Source: Chloroflexota bacterium (lineage in GTDB: Bacteria; Chloroflexota; UBA6077; JACCZL01). Taken from it: a stretch of DNA of 64,000 nucleotides. Below the pieces are notes generated by a model. The model searched no databases. It saw only the letters and a list, made by a program, of their open reading frames with translations, and was not told where the DNA came from. The stretch covers positions 1-64,000 of the forward strand of contig JADZEM010000005.1 in the NCBI GenBank assembly GCA_020850535.1, read 5' to 3'. Below, in pieces: positions 16,879-25,102 of this stretch (the stretch's first letter is position 1; every line of letters begins with the position of its first letter). The position numbers were made by a program, and so were the translations under genes.

Positions 16879-17381
16879 AGCTGCTCCTTCTCCGGCGTCG
16901 ATGGGCCGTCCGTCCAGGAGGACAGCAGCACAGCGACGGGATGGACGACCTACCGTCCGAGCAGACAGTCGGCCGCGTTCTCAGCGTGTGAGCGCGGAAG
17001 AGACAGGCGCGTGCACGGGAGCGCTCCACAAAGCGCAACGCTGCCGGCAAACACGGCCCGCTCGTCCGTCGGTGTCATGATGGGGAGATCGAGACACCCT
17101 CTGCAAGAAACGAATGAGCGGGGTGACGGTCGCCTATTGCTGCCCGCTGTCACTTCTCCTCGATGTGGTCGGCCACCTTGCCGCACAATCCGTGCCGCGC
17201 GTCGCTCCACACTCAGCCCGAGCCCCAGCAGAACGCGCAGGCCTGCGCGCCAGGGGGCAGGTTCGTGGTGGCGGCCTCGCTACAATTGCCGCTGCTCATG
17301 CTGGCCCGCGCTCGCCCGCGTGGGCACCCCCCCGGCTGGCCAGCGCCCGCCCAGCCGATTCCGCCGATGGGAGTCCGCCCG
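16879..17381. other. divergent intergenic region, 503 bp
   Basis: This stretch separates the acidic-repeat gene and the thermonuclease gene and should hold both promoters. I see no convincing gene in it. Open frames here on both strands are Arg/Pro/Ala-rich and lack family character. Alternative starts for the nuclease at 17163, 17298 and 17367 lie inside it. Confidence 0.4.
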
Positions 17382-18569
17382 ATGGTCCGCCCGCCTGCCC
17401 ATCGTACCCTTGCGCCGCTCGCTCATCGTACCCTTGCGCCGCTCGCTCATCGCACCCTTGCGCCGCTCGCCCGTCGCACCCTCGTGTTCCTCATCGTCGT
17501 GCTGCTGGCCGCCACACGCCCCGCCCATGCCGACGAGGTCGTCACATTGCCGGTGGTCGTGACGGGCGTCGGCGACGGCGACACCCTCACCGTGCAGCTG
17601 CGCGACGGCCGCTCCGAGGTCGTGCGATTGATCGGCATCGATGCGCCGGAGGTCGATCCGCCAGGGCAGGCTACCGCGTGCTTCGCCAGGGAGGCCGCCG
17701 CGTACACGCGGGCCGCCGCGCTGAACCGGTCGGGCGCCCTGGAGCTTGACGTCCGTGAGCGGGACCGGGCCGGGCGGCTGCTGGGCTACCTGCACCTGGA
17801 CGGGCAGCGCACCAGCCTCAATCAGCAGTTACTGGCCGAGGGATACGCCCTGCCGCTCTCCGTTGGCTCGAACACGGCCTACTCGGACGACTTCCGCGCC
17901 GCCGCGAAGGCCGCGCAGCTCGGCAGCAAGGGTATCTGGTCGGCCTGCGACGTAGGCAGCCGGCCGACGATTGCCACGGCCTACCCCCTGGACGAGACGC
18001 CCGAGCTCTGGGCGACCGACCCGGCCATCCGCCTGCTGCTGGGCACCGAGCGCGGCGGCGACGGCACGGTGCTGACGGTGACCGTCGAGGCGCGGGCGGG
18101 CGTGGGCCTCGATGAGGTGGTGGTGCGCGGCGACCGCCCCGATGACCCGGCCTTCAGCGACGAGCGCTCGGTCTTCTGCGCCGGCCGCACGATCTGCTCG
18201 GACACCTGGACGGCCCGCCCGCGCGGCCTGGGAACGTACCAGTTGGCAGCGCGCGCCCGAACGGCCGATGGGCTGGTGGCCGACGCGCAGGCAGGCCTGC
18301 GGATCGTGGGTCGCTGGCAGATGATCGCGGCGCGAGCATCGGGCGTGCGGGCACGAGCCACCGAGGTCCGCCCGCCGACGCCCGAGCCGCCGGCCACCGG
18401 CCTCAGCGAGACGGCCTGCCCGGACGGCATCCCGATCAAAGCACTGGCGGCCGACGCCAACGGCGTACGACGCTTCGCGCTTCCGACCGACGACGGCTAC
18501 GAGGACGCCATCCCGCAAGCGTGCTTCAAGACTGAAGCCGAGGCCCAGGCGGCCGGCTGGAGCCGCTAG
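17382..18569 (+). CDS. secreted thermonuclease (SNase-like) with C-terminal extension
   Basis: A staphylococcal-nuclease-type phosphodiesterase for nucleic acids, exported. From ATG at 17382 it has 395 residues: three HRTLAPLA repeats, a hydrophobic signal segment LVFLIVVLLAATRPAHA ending near residue 50, and the SNase fold at about 55-195. Active-site landmarks are VGDGDTLTV (65-68), RLIGIDAPE (Arg82, Asp87, Glu90), the DRAGRLLGYLHLDG region and LLAEGYALP. The rest is a beta-rich region with CSDTWTARP and a short C-terminal cysteine-containing segment (ETACPDGIPIKA). GGGAG eight bases upstream supports this start; starts at 17163, 17298 and 17367 would lengthen the positive N-terminus. It stands alone. 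Confidence 0.78.
   Translation: MVRPPAHRTLAPLAHRTLAPLAHRTLAPLARRTLVFLIVVLLAATRPAHADEVVTLPVVVTGVGDGDTLTVQLRDGRSEVVRLIGIDAPEVDPPGQATACFAREAAAYTRAAALNRSGALELDVRERDRAGRLLGYLHLDGQRTSLNQQLLAEGYALPLSVGSNTAYSDDFRAAAKAAQLGSKGIWSACDVGSRPTIATAYPLDETPELWATDPAIRLLLGTERGGDGTVLTVTVEARAGVGLDEVVVRGDRPDDPAFSDERSVFCAGRTICSDTWTARPRGLGTYQLAARARTADGLVADAQAGLRIVGRWQMIAARASGVRARATEVRPPTPEPPATGLSETACPDGIPIKALAADANGVRRFALPTDDGYEDAIPQACFKTEAEAQAAGWSR
17400..17471. repeat. three 24-bp tandem repeats at the 5' end of the nuclease gene
   Basis: Units 17400-17423, 17424-17447 and 17448-17471 are nearly identical and each encodes HRTLAPLA. A fourth, diverged unit opens the hydrophobic signal core (RRTLVFLI). The unit length keeps the frame. 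Confidence 0.9.
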
Positions 18570-18897
18570 CCTGGGATCAAGCCGCTGCACCGCAGCCACG
18601 CCAGCAGCTCGCGAGTGGCAAGCTGGTGGCCGCCCGCCAGCACGACCCGCCCAACCGACCCCGACCGCCGCTGGCCGGGCCGACCAGCAGCAGACACCAT
18701 CGGAGTCAACGACGCAGCACCCTCACGCACGCACTGCCGCCGCACAACGGCAGCGCCGAGGTGCACTTTGTGTTACGTTACGGTGTCAAATGGGAGACGG
18801 TCCGTCATAGTCGAGTGGCAGCATCCGTCGCGGAGGCGCAGAGGAATCGGCAGCGGCGGGGCGCGGGCCGGGAACCGACGCGCCCGAAATCCCGAGC
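18570..18897. other. convergent intergenic region, 328 bp
   Basis: It lies between the ends of the nuclease gene and map. No gene is supported; open frames are short and Arg-rich. The segment 18765-18800 is unusually AT-rich for the window (ttgtgttacgttacggtgtc) and may hold a promoter or remnant of an unrelated insertion, but nothing can be named. Confidence 0.4.
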
Positions 18898-19737
18898 TTA
18901 GATTCGGGTCGCCAGCTCGCGGATGAGCCGCTCTTCGTTCGTCACGTCGGCGTCGTCAGGCTCTGTCAGCACCCACGGACCATCGGGCGTGATCGCCACG
19001 GTGTGCTCGTAGTGCGCGGAGATCTTGCCGTCCAGCGTGACCGCCGTCCAACCATCCGAGAGCATCTGCACGGCCCGACCGCCCAGGTTCACCTGCGGCT
19101 CGATGGCGATGACCATGCCCGGGCGGAGCAGCGGCCCCTTGCCGGGCGCGCCCCAGTGCGAGACCTGCGGCGGCTCGTGCATCGAGCGGCCGACGCCATG
19201 CCCCACGAACTCCTGCACCACCTTGAGACCGCGCTTCTCGACGAATGTCTGGATCGCGTGGCCGATGTCCGAGAGGCGATTGCCCGCCTTCGCCGCGGCG
19301 ATGCCTGCCATCAGCCCGCCGTAGGTGATCGCCATGATCCGCTGCTGATCGTCGTTTGGCTTGCTGCCCACGACCGCCGAGAGCGTCGTATCCCCAACGT
19401 ACCCGCGATACTGTGCCGCCACGTCAAACTTGACGAGGTCGCCATCGTGGATCTTCAACGGCCCGGGGATCCCGTGCACCACCTGGTTATTCACCGAGAC
19501 GCAGATCTGCCCTGGGAACCCGTGGTACCCGAACGCGGTGGACTTCGCACCCTGGCGCTTGAAGCTCTTGAGCGCCACCTGATCCAGATCCTTCGTCGTC
19601 ATGCCGGGCTTCATCGCGGCGACCAGTTCGCGTACCGTGCGGGAAACGACGAGGCCGGATTCGCGCATCATACGCAACTCGGCCGGCGACTTAATGATGA
19701 TCTGGTTCTCGGTGATCGGCTTGAGCTTCATCTTCAT
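18898..19737 (-). CDS. map: methionine aminopeptidase, type I
   Basis: Removes the initiator methionine from nascent proteins. The protein has 279 residues from the ATG at 19737. All five metal ligands are in place: the two Asp in LVKFDVAAQYRGYVGDTTLS, the His in EFVGHGVGRSMHEPPQV, and the Glu in MVIAIEPQ and SAHYEHTVAIT. The substrate-pocket His in YHGFPGQICVSVN is also present. The N-terminus (IIIKSPAELRMMRESGLVV) is typical of type I without the zinc-finger extension. No strong ribosome site precedes it, and ATG at 19731 is an alternative. In many bacteria map follows secY/adk in a ribosomal operon; here it is alone. Confidence 0.95.
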   Translation of the reverse strand: MKMKLKPITENQIIIKSPAELRMMRESGLVVSRTVRELVAAMKPGMTTKDLDQVALKSFKRQGAKSTAFGYHGFPGQICVSVNNQVVHGIPGPLKIHDGDLVKFDVAAQYRGYVGDTTLSAVVGSKPNDDQQRIMAITYGGLMAGIAAAKAGNRLSDIGHAIQTFVEKRGLKVVQEFVGHGVGRSMHEPPQVSHWGAPGKGPLLRPGMVIAIEPQVNLGGRAVQMLSDGWTAVTLDGKISAHYEHTVAITPDGPWVLTEPDDADVTNEERLIRELATRI

Positions 19738-19867
19738 AGTTGACGCGATGATACCAGAACCCTGGCCAGGCCGGATGAATGCCTGCTCACGTTGACCAAC
19801 AAAGGGCACACCCGAAGCCTCGACACAGCCGGAGACCGGCGATACACTTCCGCGCGGAGGGACGCTG

Positions 19868-20050
19868 GTGCAGAGACTTCGCGAGCTTGACGGACTGCGA
19901 GCCATCGCCGCGTTGTCAGTGCTGGCAGCCCACCTCAACGTCGATCCATTCAAGGGAACCGAGGTTGAGGCGTTTGTCCACTGGACGCACAAGTGCAGCG
20001 TGGCAAACGCTCCAGCCGAGCCTGTCGTCCTGGTCGCTCGTGGCAGCTGA
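19868..20050 (+). pseudogene. N-terminal remnant of an acyltransferase 3 family protein
   Basis: From a GTG after GGGACG the frame reads RLRELDGLRAIAALSVLAAH, the standard opening of membrane acyltransferase 3 (OafA/YrhL) proteins, in which a His after the first helix is catalytic. The likeness ends by about residue 25-30; the remaining codons up to 20050 have no family character, and the usual ~350 residues of membrane helices are missing. It looks like a scar of a deletion that joined this gene start to the region before coaE. Confidence 0.5.
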
Positions 20051-20072
20051 GGGGGAGCCGGGTCCAAGAACG

Positions 20073-20693
20073 GTGTCGGGCCGCACACGGCCACGCTTCA
20101 TCGGCCTGACGGGCAACATCGCCTGCGGCAAGAGCACCGTCGGCCGGCTGCTGGCAGCGCGCGGCGCGGAGTACATCGACGCCGACCGCCTCACCCACCA
20201 GTTGCTGGCGGCCGGCACACCCGAGAACGACGGCATCGTGGCACGCTTCGGCTCCGAGGTCCGCGCAGCCGATGGCGCGATTGACCGGCCACGGCTGGGG
20301 AGCATCGTGTTCTCGGACTCAGCCGCCCTGAAAGAGCTTGAAGCGATTCTCCACCCGGGCGTGCGGGCGCTGATCCGCCGGGCGATGGCAGCGGCCACCG
20401 CGCCCATCGTCGTGGTGGACGCCATCAAGCTGTTCGAATCGGGCCTCGCCAGGGAACTCGACACGGCCTGGGTAGTCACCTGTCCGCGCGCCGAGCAGGT
20501 GCGCCGCTTGACGGCGGACCGGGGCCTCACGCCCGAGCAGGCAACCATGCGGATCGACGCGCAGGGAAGCCAGGAGGAGAAAGTCCGGCTGGCGAACGTG
20601 GTCATCGACAACGGCGGCACGCTCGCAGAGACCGAGCGGCAGGTGGACGCTGCCCTGGCCACCTTGCTGGGAACCAGCCACGCCGCGCCCTGA
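20073..20693 (+). CDS. coaE: dephospho-CoA kinase
   Basis: Catalyses the last step of coenzyme A synthesis, ATP-dependent phosphorylation of dephospho-CoA. The 206-residue protein has the P-loop GLTGNIACGKST, the DADRLTHQLL motif, the lid-like HPGVRALIRRAM and a C-terminal VIDNGGTLAETERQV, in the usual family order. Start assignment is uncertain: GTG at 20073 fits the family length, while GTG at 20040 would add 11 residues; neither has an ideal ribosome site, perhaps because a deletion fused this region to a broken acyltransferase gene. It is followed at a distance by the two-component locus. Confidence 0.9.
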   Translation: MSGRTRPRFIGLTGNIACGKSTVGRLLAARGAEYIDADRLTHQLLAAGTPENDGIVARFGSEVRAADGAIDRPRLGSIVFSDSAALKELEAILHPGVRALIRRAMAAATAPIVVVDAIKLFESGLARELDTAWVVTCPRAEQVRRLTADRGLTPEQATMRIDAQGSQEEKVRLANVVIDNGGTLAETERQVDAALATLLGTSHAAP

Positions 20694-20849
20694 CGAACGC
20701 CCCGGACGCAAGCACGGAGGCCCGCACACTGGCCCATCGGCAGACTCTGCGCCGCGGCGCCGACCCACGAGCGCCCTCTTCCCTTCGATCTTCACATTCG
20801 CTTAAACTTCTCTCGATACGATCGATCCCGGAAAGGGGGAGGCCCGACC

Positions 20850-21554
20850 GTGCCCAGACGGCGTGTGCTGGTTGTCGACGACGACGAGAATATCGTGCAA
20901 CTGGTCAAGATGTACCTCGAGCGCGATGGCTACCAGGTCTGGTGCGTCTACGACGGCCCGGCCGCCCTGGCCGAGTATCGACGGTCACGCCCGGATGTGA
21001 TCGTGCTCGATCTGATGCTGCCCGGCATGAGCGGCCTCGACGTCTGCCGCGAGGTTCGCCGTGAGTCGAACACCCCGATCATCATGCTGACAGCGAAAAC
21101 CACCGAAGCCGACAAGCTGACCGGCCTCGACCTCGGGGCGGATGACTACCTTACCAAGCCGTTCAGCCCGCGCGAGCTGCTCGCCCGCATCCGGGCGGTG
21201 TTGCGCCGCGTCCCCGGCACCAACGACCTCGGCCCCGAGGAGATGCGCGTCGGGCCGCTGACGCTGTACCCACGCCGCTTCCAGGCCGAGGTGGACGGCA
21301 AGCCGATCCGCCTGACCCCCACCGAGTTCAACCTGATCCGGACGCTGGCCGAAGCGCCCGGGCAGGTCTTCAGCCGCCCGCAGCTCATCGAGAAGGCGTT
21401 CGGGTACGACTTCGAGGGCTTCGAGCGGAACGTCGACGTCCACATCACCTCGCTGCGCCGCAAGCTCGAGGCGGGCGGCCAGCGGTTCATCAAGACGGTC
21501 TACGGCCTCGGCTACAAGCTCGAGGCTCCCGCCACCGCGTCGAGCCGCGCCTAG
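20850..21554 (+). CDS. OmpR/PhoB-family response regulator
   Basis: A 234-residue DNA-binding regulator with receiver and winged-helix domains. The receiver shows the acidic pocket VVDDDEN, phospho-acceptor Asp54 in IVLDLMLPGMSG, the switch Thr in MLTAK and the Lys in LTKPFSP. The C-terminal domain carries RLTPTEFNLIRTLAEAPGQV, RNVDVHITSLRRKLE and the wing KTVYGLGYKLE. GTG start after GGAGG. It is followed 44 bases later by the kinase-sulfatase fusion gene and is its likely partner. Its targets are unknown; autoregulation of the pair is likely by analogy. A short AT-rich region with cgatacgatcgatc lies upstream (about 20812-20826). Confidence 0.93.
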   Translation: MPRRRVLVVDDDENIVQLVKMYLERDGYQVWCVYDGPAALAEYRRSRPDVIVLDLMLPGMSGLDVCREVRRESNTPIIMLTAKTTEADKLTGLDLGADDYLTKPFSPRELLARIRAVLRRVPGTNDLGPEEMRVGPLTLYPRRFQAEVDGKPIRLTPTEFNLIRTLAEAPGQVFSRPQLIEKAFGYDFEGFERNVDVHITSLRRKLEAGGQRFIKTVYGLGYKLEAPATASSRA

Positions 21555-21598
21555 CGCGAGGCTCGCCCGCCCCATGCGCACTGGGGACACGAACGCTC

Positions 21599-24500
21599 AT
21601 GCCCGGCCGACTCTGGTTCCGCCTCCTGATCGGCACCTGCCTGGTGCTGGCCGTCACGCTGGGCGCCGTCATCCTGCTGGTCAGCCGCGCGCTGACCGGC
21701 AGCTTCCAGGATTATGTCGAGGACCAGCAGTCGGCCCGCGTCCAGCGCGCCGAGAGCATCCTGAGCCGCTACTACGACCGCCGCCGCGAGTGGACGGGCG
21801 TCGAGGGCACCGTGCAGTCGGTCGCCGACCTGATGGGCGAGCGGCTCGTGCTGGCCGACGCACAGGGGCGCATCCTGGCCGACTCCCAGAACCAGTGGGT
21901 CGGGCAGATCGCCCGCGACGACTGGCGCGGCCGGCGCGTCTCGATCCGCTCCCAGGAGTTCGCCGTCGGGACGCTCTACATCTCACCGGCCCGCGTCGAT
22001 CAGCCGGTGCTGGACCCGCGCGCCCACCTCTTCTTGAGCACGTTCGCCGGCTACCTCGTCTGGGCGCTGCTGGTGGGGCTGCTCGCCGCCATCGTCCTGA
22101 GCGTCGGGATGGCCCGGCTGCTGGCCGCGCCGCTCGAAGCACTGACCCGCGCCGTCCGCCGCCTGGAACGCGGCGACACCGTCCAGCGGATCGATACGTC
22201 CGTGGGCGGCGAGGTCGGGGATCTCGCGGACGCCTTCAACTCGCTGGCCTCGTCGCTGGCGCGCGTCGAGCAGCTACGCCAGAACATGGTGTCCGACGTG
22301 GCTCACGAGCTGCGAACGCCGCTCACCAGCATTCGCGGATACCTGGAGGCGATCCAGGATGGCATCGTCGAGCCGGACGAGCAGACGCTGGCGACGATCC
22401 ACCACGAGATGCTGCAGCTCACCCGGCTGGTGGACGACCTGCAGGAGCTGTCGCTGGCCGAGGCCCACCAGCTCCAGCTTGACCGCGACGAGATCGACCT
22501 CGTCGAGCTGGCGGAATGGGAGGTGCGGGCGTTCCTGCCACAGGCCTCGGCCCAGAACATCGAGCTGAAGCTGGACGCGCCGCGCCCGGTCCGCCCCGTG
22601 ACCATCGACGCTGGCCGCATCCGCCAGGTGCTCGGCAACCTCATCCGCAACGCCATCGCGCACACGTCGCAGGGCGAGATCGTGGTCGGCGTCCGCGAGC
22701 ACGACGATGCCGTCGTGATGACCGTCCGCGACACCGGGGCCGGCATCGCCCCGGCCGACCTGGAGCACATCTTCGAGCGGTTCTACCGCGTAGACAAGGC
22801 GCGCTCGCGGCGGGCCGGCGGGACCGGCCTCGGCCTGACCATCGCCCGCGAGCTGGTGCGGGCGCACGGCGGCCACATCGCCGCCGAGAGCGCGGTCGGC
22901 AAGGGTACGACCTTCTCGATCACCCTGCCCTTCGACGCAGCGCCAGCACCGTCGGCTGAGCCAGAGACAGTCCAGCCGATGGAAGGCCAGCACACCCCAG
23001 CCCGCGCCCGACTGTGGCCGGTGGTGGCGCGCGGTGTGCTGGTCGCCTCACTGGTCGGAGCGACGGCCGGCATCGTCGAGGCGCTGATCTCGTCGGCGGC
23101 GTTGCGGCGCGCGAACAGCTTCATGGATCTGTTCGGGTACGCCGTCCTGATCGACGGGCTGGCGTTTGCGCTGGTCGGCGGGGTGGTCACGCTCCTGGCC
23201 GGCATCGCGATGCGGATGGCCGGACGGACGCCGCGGCCCGTCCATGCGACGCTCGGGATGACCTCGGCCGGGCTGGTGCTGGTCGGCCTGCTGATCGGCT
23301 TCCGCTGGAACCAGCTGTTCAACAAGGACATCCCGTTTGACGCGCCCGAATCCCTGTACCCGGTCGCGTTCGTGGTGCTCTCCTGCGCCGTGCTGGCGCT
23401 CGGGGTCGCCTTCGCGCTGGTCGCGATCCGGCAACGCTGGCCGCGCGGCAACCACGTCCTCCGCACTGCCCCCTCGCTGACCCTGGTGGTGATCCTGACC
23501 GCCGCCACGGTGCTCGTCGGGCGGGATCAGGTGGCGCACCGTCTGGCCGAAGCGCCGACCTCGCTGTCTGCCCGCCGGGTGGTGACGCCACGCTCGCCGG
23601 AAGCCCAGCCGCCGGCCCCGGTCGCCCAGGCCGCTGCTCAGCCAGCCGCGCCGCCCGATACCGCCGTCGCGCCGCCCGGGCCGCGCCGCCCGAACGTGCT
23701 GCTGATCACCGTCAGCAGCCTGCGGGCCGACCATCTCGGGGCCTACGGCTACGAGAAGGCCCGCACGCCGTTCATCGACATGCTGGCGCGGCGTGGAACT
23801 CGCTTCGACACGACCCTGACCCAGCAGCCCGACCGCAACGCCGCCCACGCTGCCATCCTCAGCGGGACGTTCCCAGCCACCAACGGCGTCCGGCAGGATC
23901 TGGTGGACCGGCTCGACGCCAACGCCCCGACGCTCGCACAGTCGCTGGCCGAGAACGGCTACCGCACGGGCGCGGTCTACAGCTGGGTCAGCTTCGAGCC
24001 GGGCTACTCCGGGCTGGACCGAGGCTTCCACGACTATCTCGACCTGACGATCAACCGGCCCGAGTACCTGGCGGACAACCGCGCCCAGGTGCTCTCAGCC
24101 ACCTACGAGCGGCTCAAAGCGTACCTCGCGCTGCCGGGCGCGATGAGCGGCGCATTCTCGCTGCCGCGCGGCGTGGACGAGGCGATTGACGGCCGCGCCG
24201 ACGTGACCACCGAGGCGGCCATCGCCTGGTTGGAGCAGTACCAGTCGTCGCCGTTCTTCCTGTGGGTCCACTACGTCGATCCCAGCCCGCCGTTCACGCC
24301 GCCGCACCCCTTCGAGGAGGTTGAGGACGCCGGCTGCGCCGATACCTGCCGCGATGGCAGCACGAAGACGATCCGGGACGTGGAGGACGGCGCGCAGCTG
24401 ACCGCCGCGCAGATCAACCATCTGGTAGCACTCTACGACGGCGAGATCGCCTTCACCGATCAGCAGATCGGGCGGCTGATGGCGCGACTCGAACAGCTCA

Positions 24501-24997
24501 ATCTGGACGACAACACGCTGATCATCCTGACCGGCGATCACGGCGAGAGCTTCGCCGAGCATGACACGTGGTTCTCAGGCTCGACGCTCTACAACGCCAC
24601 CACCCGCGTCCCGCTGATCGTCTCCTTCCCGAGCCGCCTGCCGCGCCAGCGGGCCGTGGCCGCGCCGGCCATGAGCGTCGATCTCGCCCCGACCATCCTC
24701 GACACCATCGGTGCGCCGATCCCAGACGTGTTCGAGGGGCAGAGTCTGCTGCCGCTGATGCTCGGGCACAGCGCTGGCGACGACCGGCTGGCGTTCACCG
24801 AGCTGGCGGACCGCAGCGAGGTCGCCGTGGTGGACCGCTACTGGAAGCTGATCTGGTCGAGTCGCGAGCAGACGGCCAAGCTGTACTACCTCGGAGACGA
24901 TCCGAACGAGCTGCATGACCGCTCCGAAGCCGAGCCGGAGACGACGACCCGGCTGGTGGAAGAGCTTCGGGAGTGGCTCTGGCTGCGGCCGGGATAG
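21599..24997 (+). CDS. sensor histidine kinase fused to a membrane-anchored sulfatase-fold domain
   Basis: One 1132-residue protein. Residues 1-444 are a full sensor kinase: helix 1 (about 10-30), an extracellular sensor, helix 2 (about 150-175), HAMP, HisKA with phospho-accepting His236 in DVAHELRTPLTS, and HATPase with NLIRNAIAH, DTGAGIAP and GTGLGLTIA. A Pro/Ala linker leads to five hydrophobic helices (about 480-660), then a Pro/Ala stalk, then a sulfatase/alkaline phosphatase-fold domain (about 697-1110) with ADHLGAYGY and TGDHGESFAEHD. Five helices take the chain from cytoplasm to outside, so topology is consistent. The usual first metal Asp is Ser706 and the nucleophile position has no Cys, Ser or Thr, so activity is doubtful. 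No stop or frame change interrupts the junction. It follows an OmpR regulator by 44 bases. I know of no described kinase-sulfatase fusion of this form. Confidence 0.88.
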   Translation: MPGRLWFRLLIGTCLVLAVTLGAVILLVSRALTGSFQDYVEDQQSARVQRAESILSRYYDRRREWTGVEGTVQSVADLMGERLVLADAQGRILADSQNQWVGQIARDDWRGRRVSIRSQEFAVGTLYISPARVDQPVLDPRAHLFLSTFAGYLVWALLVGLLAAIVLSVGMARLLAAPLEALTRAVRRLERGDTVQRIDTSVGGEVGDLADAFNSLASSLARVEQLRQNMVSDVAHELRTPLTSIRGYLEAIQDGIVEPDEQTLATIHHEMLQLTRLVDDLQELSLAEAHQLQLDRDEIDLVELAEWEVRAFLPQASAQNIELKLDAPRPVRPVTIDAGRIRQVLGNLIRNAIAHTSQGEIVVGVREHDDAVVMTVRDTGAGIAPADLEHIFERFYRVDKARSRRAGGTGLGLTIARELVRAHGGHIAAESAVGKGTTFSITLPFDAAPAPSAEPETVQPMEGQHTPARARLWPVVARGVLVASLVGATAGIVEALISSAALRRANSFMDLFGYAVLIDGLAFALVGGVVTLLAGIAMRMAGRTPRPVHATLGMTSAGLVLVGLLIGFRWNQLFNKDIPFDAPESLYPVAFVVLSCAVLALGVAFALVAIRQRWPRGNHVLRTAPSLTLVVILTAATVLVGRDQVAHRLAEAPTSLSARRVVTPRSPEAQPPAPVAQAAAQPAAPPDTAVAPPGPRRPNVLLITVSSLRADHLGAYGYEKARTPFIDMLARRGTRFDTTLTQQPDRNAAHAAILSGTFPATNGVRQDLVDRLDANAPTLAQSLAENGYRTGAVYSWVSFEPGYSGLDRGFHDYLDLTINRPEYLADNRAQVLSATYERLKAYLALPGAMSGAFSLPRGVDEAIDGRADVTTEAAIAWLEQYQSSPFFLWVHYVDPSPPFTPPHPFEEVEDAGCADTCRDGSTKTIRDVEDGAQLTAAQINHLVALYDGEIAFTDQQIGRLMARLEQLNLDDNTLIILTGDHGESFAEHDTWFSGSTLYNATTRVPLIVSFPSRLPRQRAVAAPAMSVDLAPTILDTIGAPIPDVFEGQSLLPLMLGHSAGDDRLAFTELADRSEVAVVDRYWKLIWSSREQTAKLYYLGDDPNELHDRSEAEPETTTRLVEELREWLWLRPG

Positions 24998-25102
24998 AGC
25001 CGCCAGGGCCGTCCGGCCGGCCGTCTGCGTTGACCGTTCCCCTGGTCCGGGGCTATCCTCGCAGCGGCCACACCGGTCACGAAGCAGTGAGGAGGCCTCA
25101 GC

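Noticed and set aside
17400-17471. Possible CRISPR-like repeats
   Set aside because: The 24-bp units are directly adjacent without spacers and are in-frame coding. The arrays at 3583 and 31237 also lack spacers.
15988-17562. 524-codon plus-strand frame through the acidic repeat gene
   Set aside because: The Val-rich repeat in it is the antisense of the Asp/Asn repeat; the minus-strand frame has a signal peptide and ribosome site.
18615-18926. Small gene in the gap before map
   Set aside because: Arg/Pro-rich composition, no ribosome site, overlaps the end of map, no motif.
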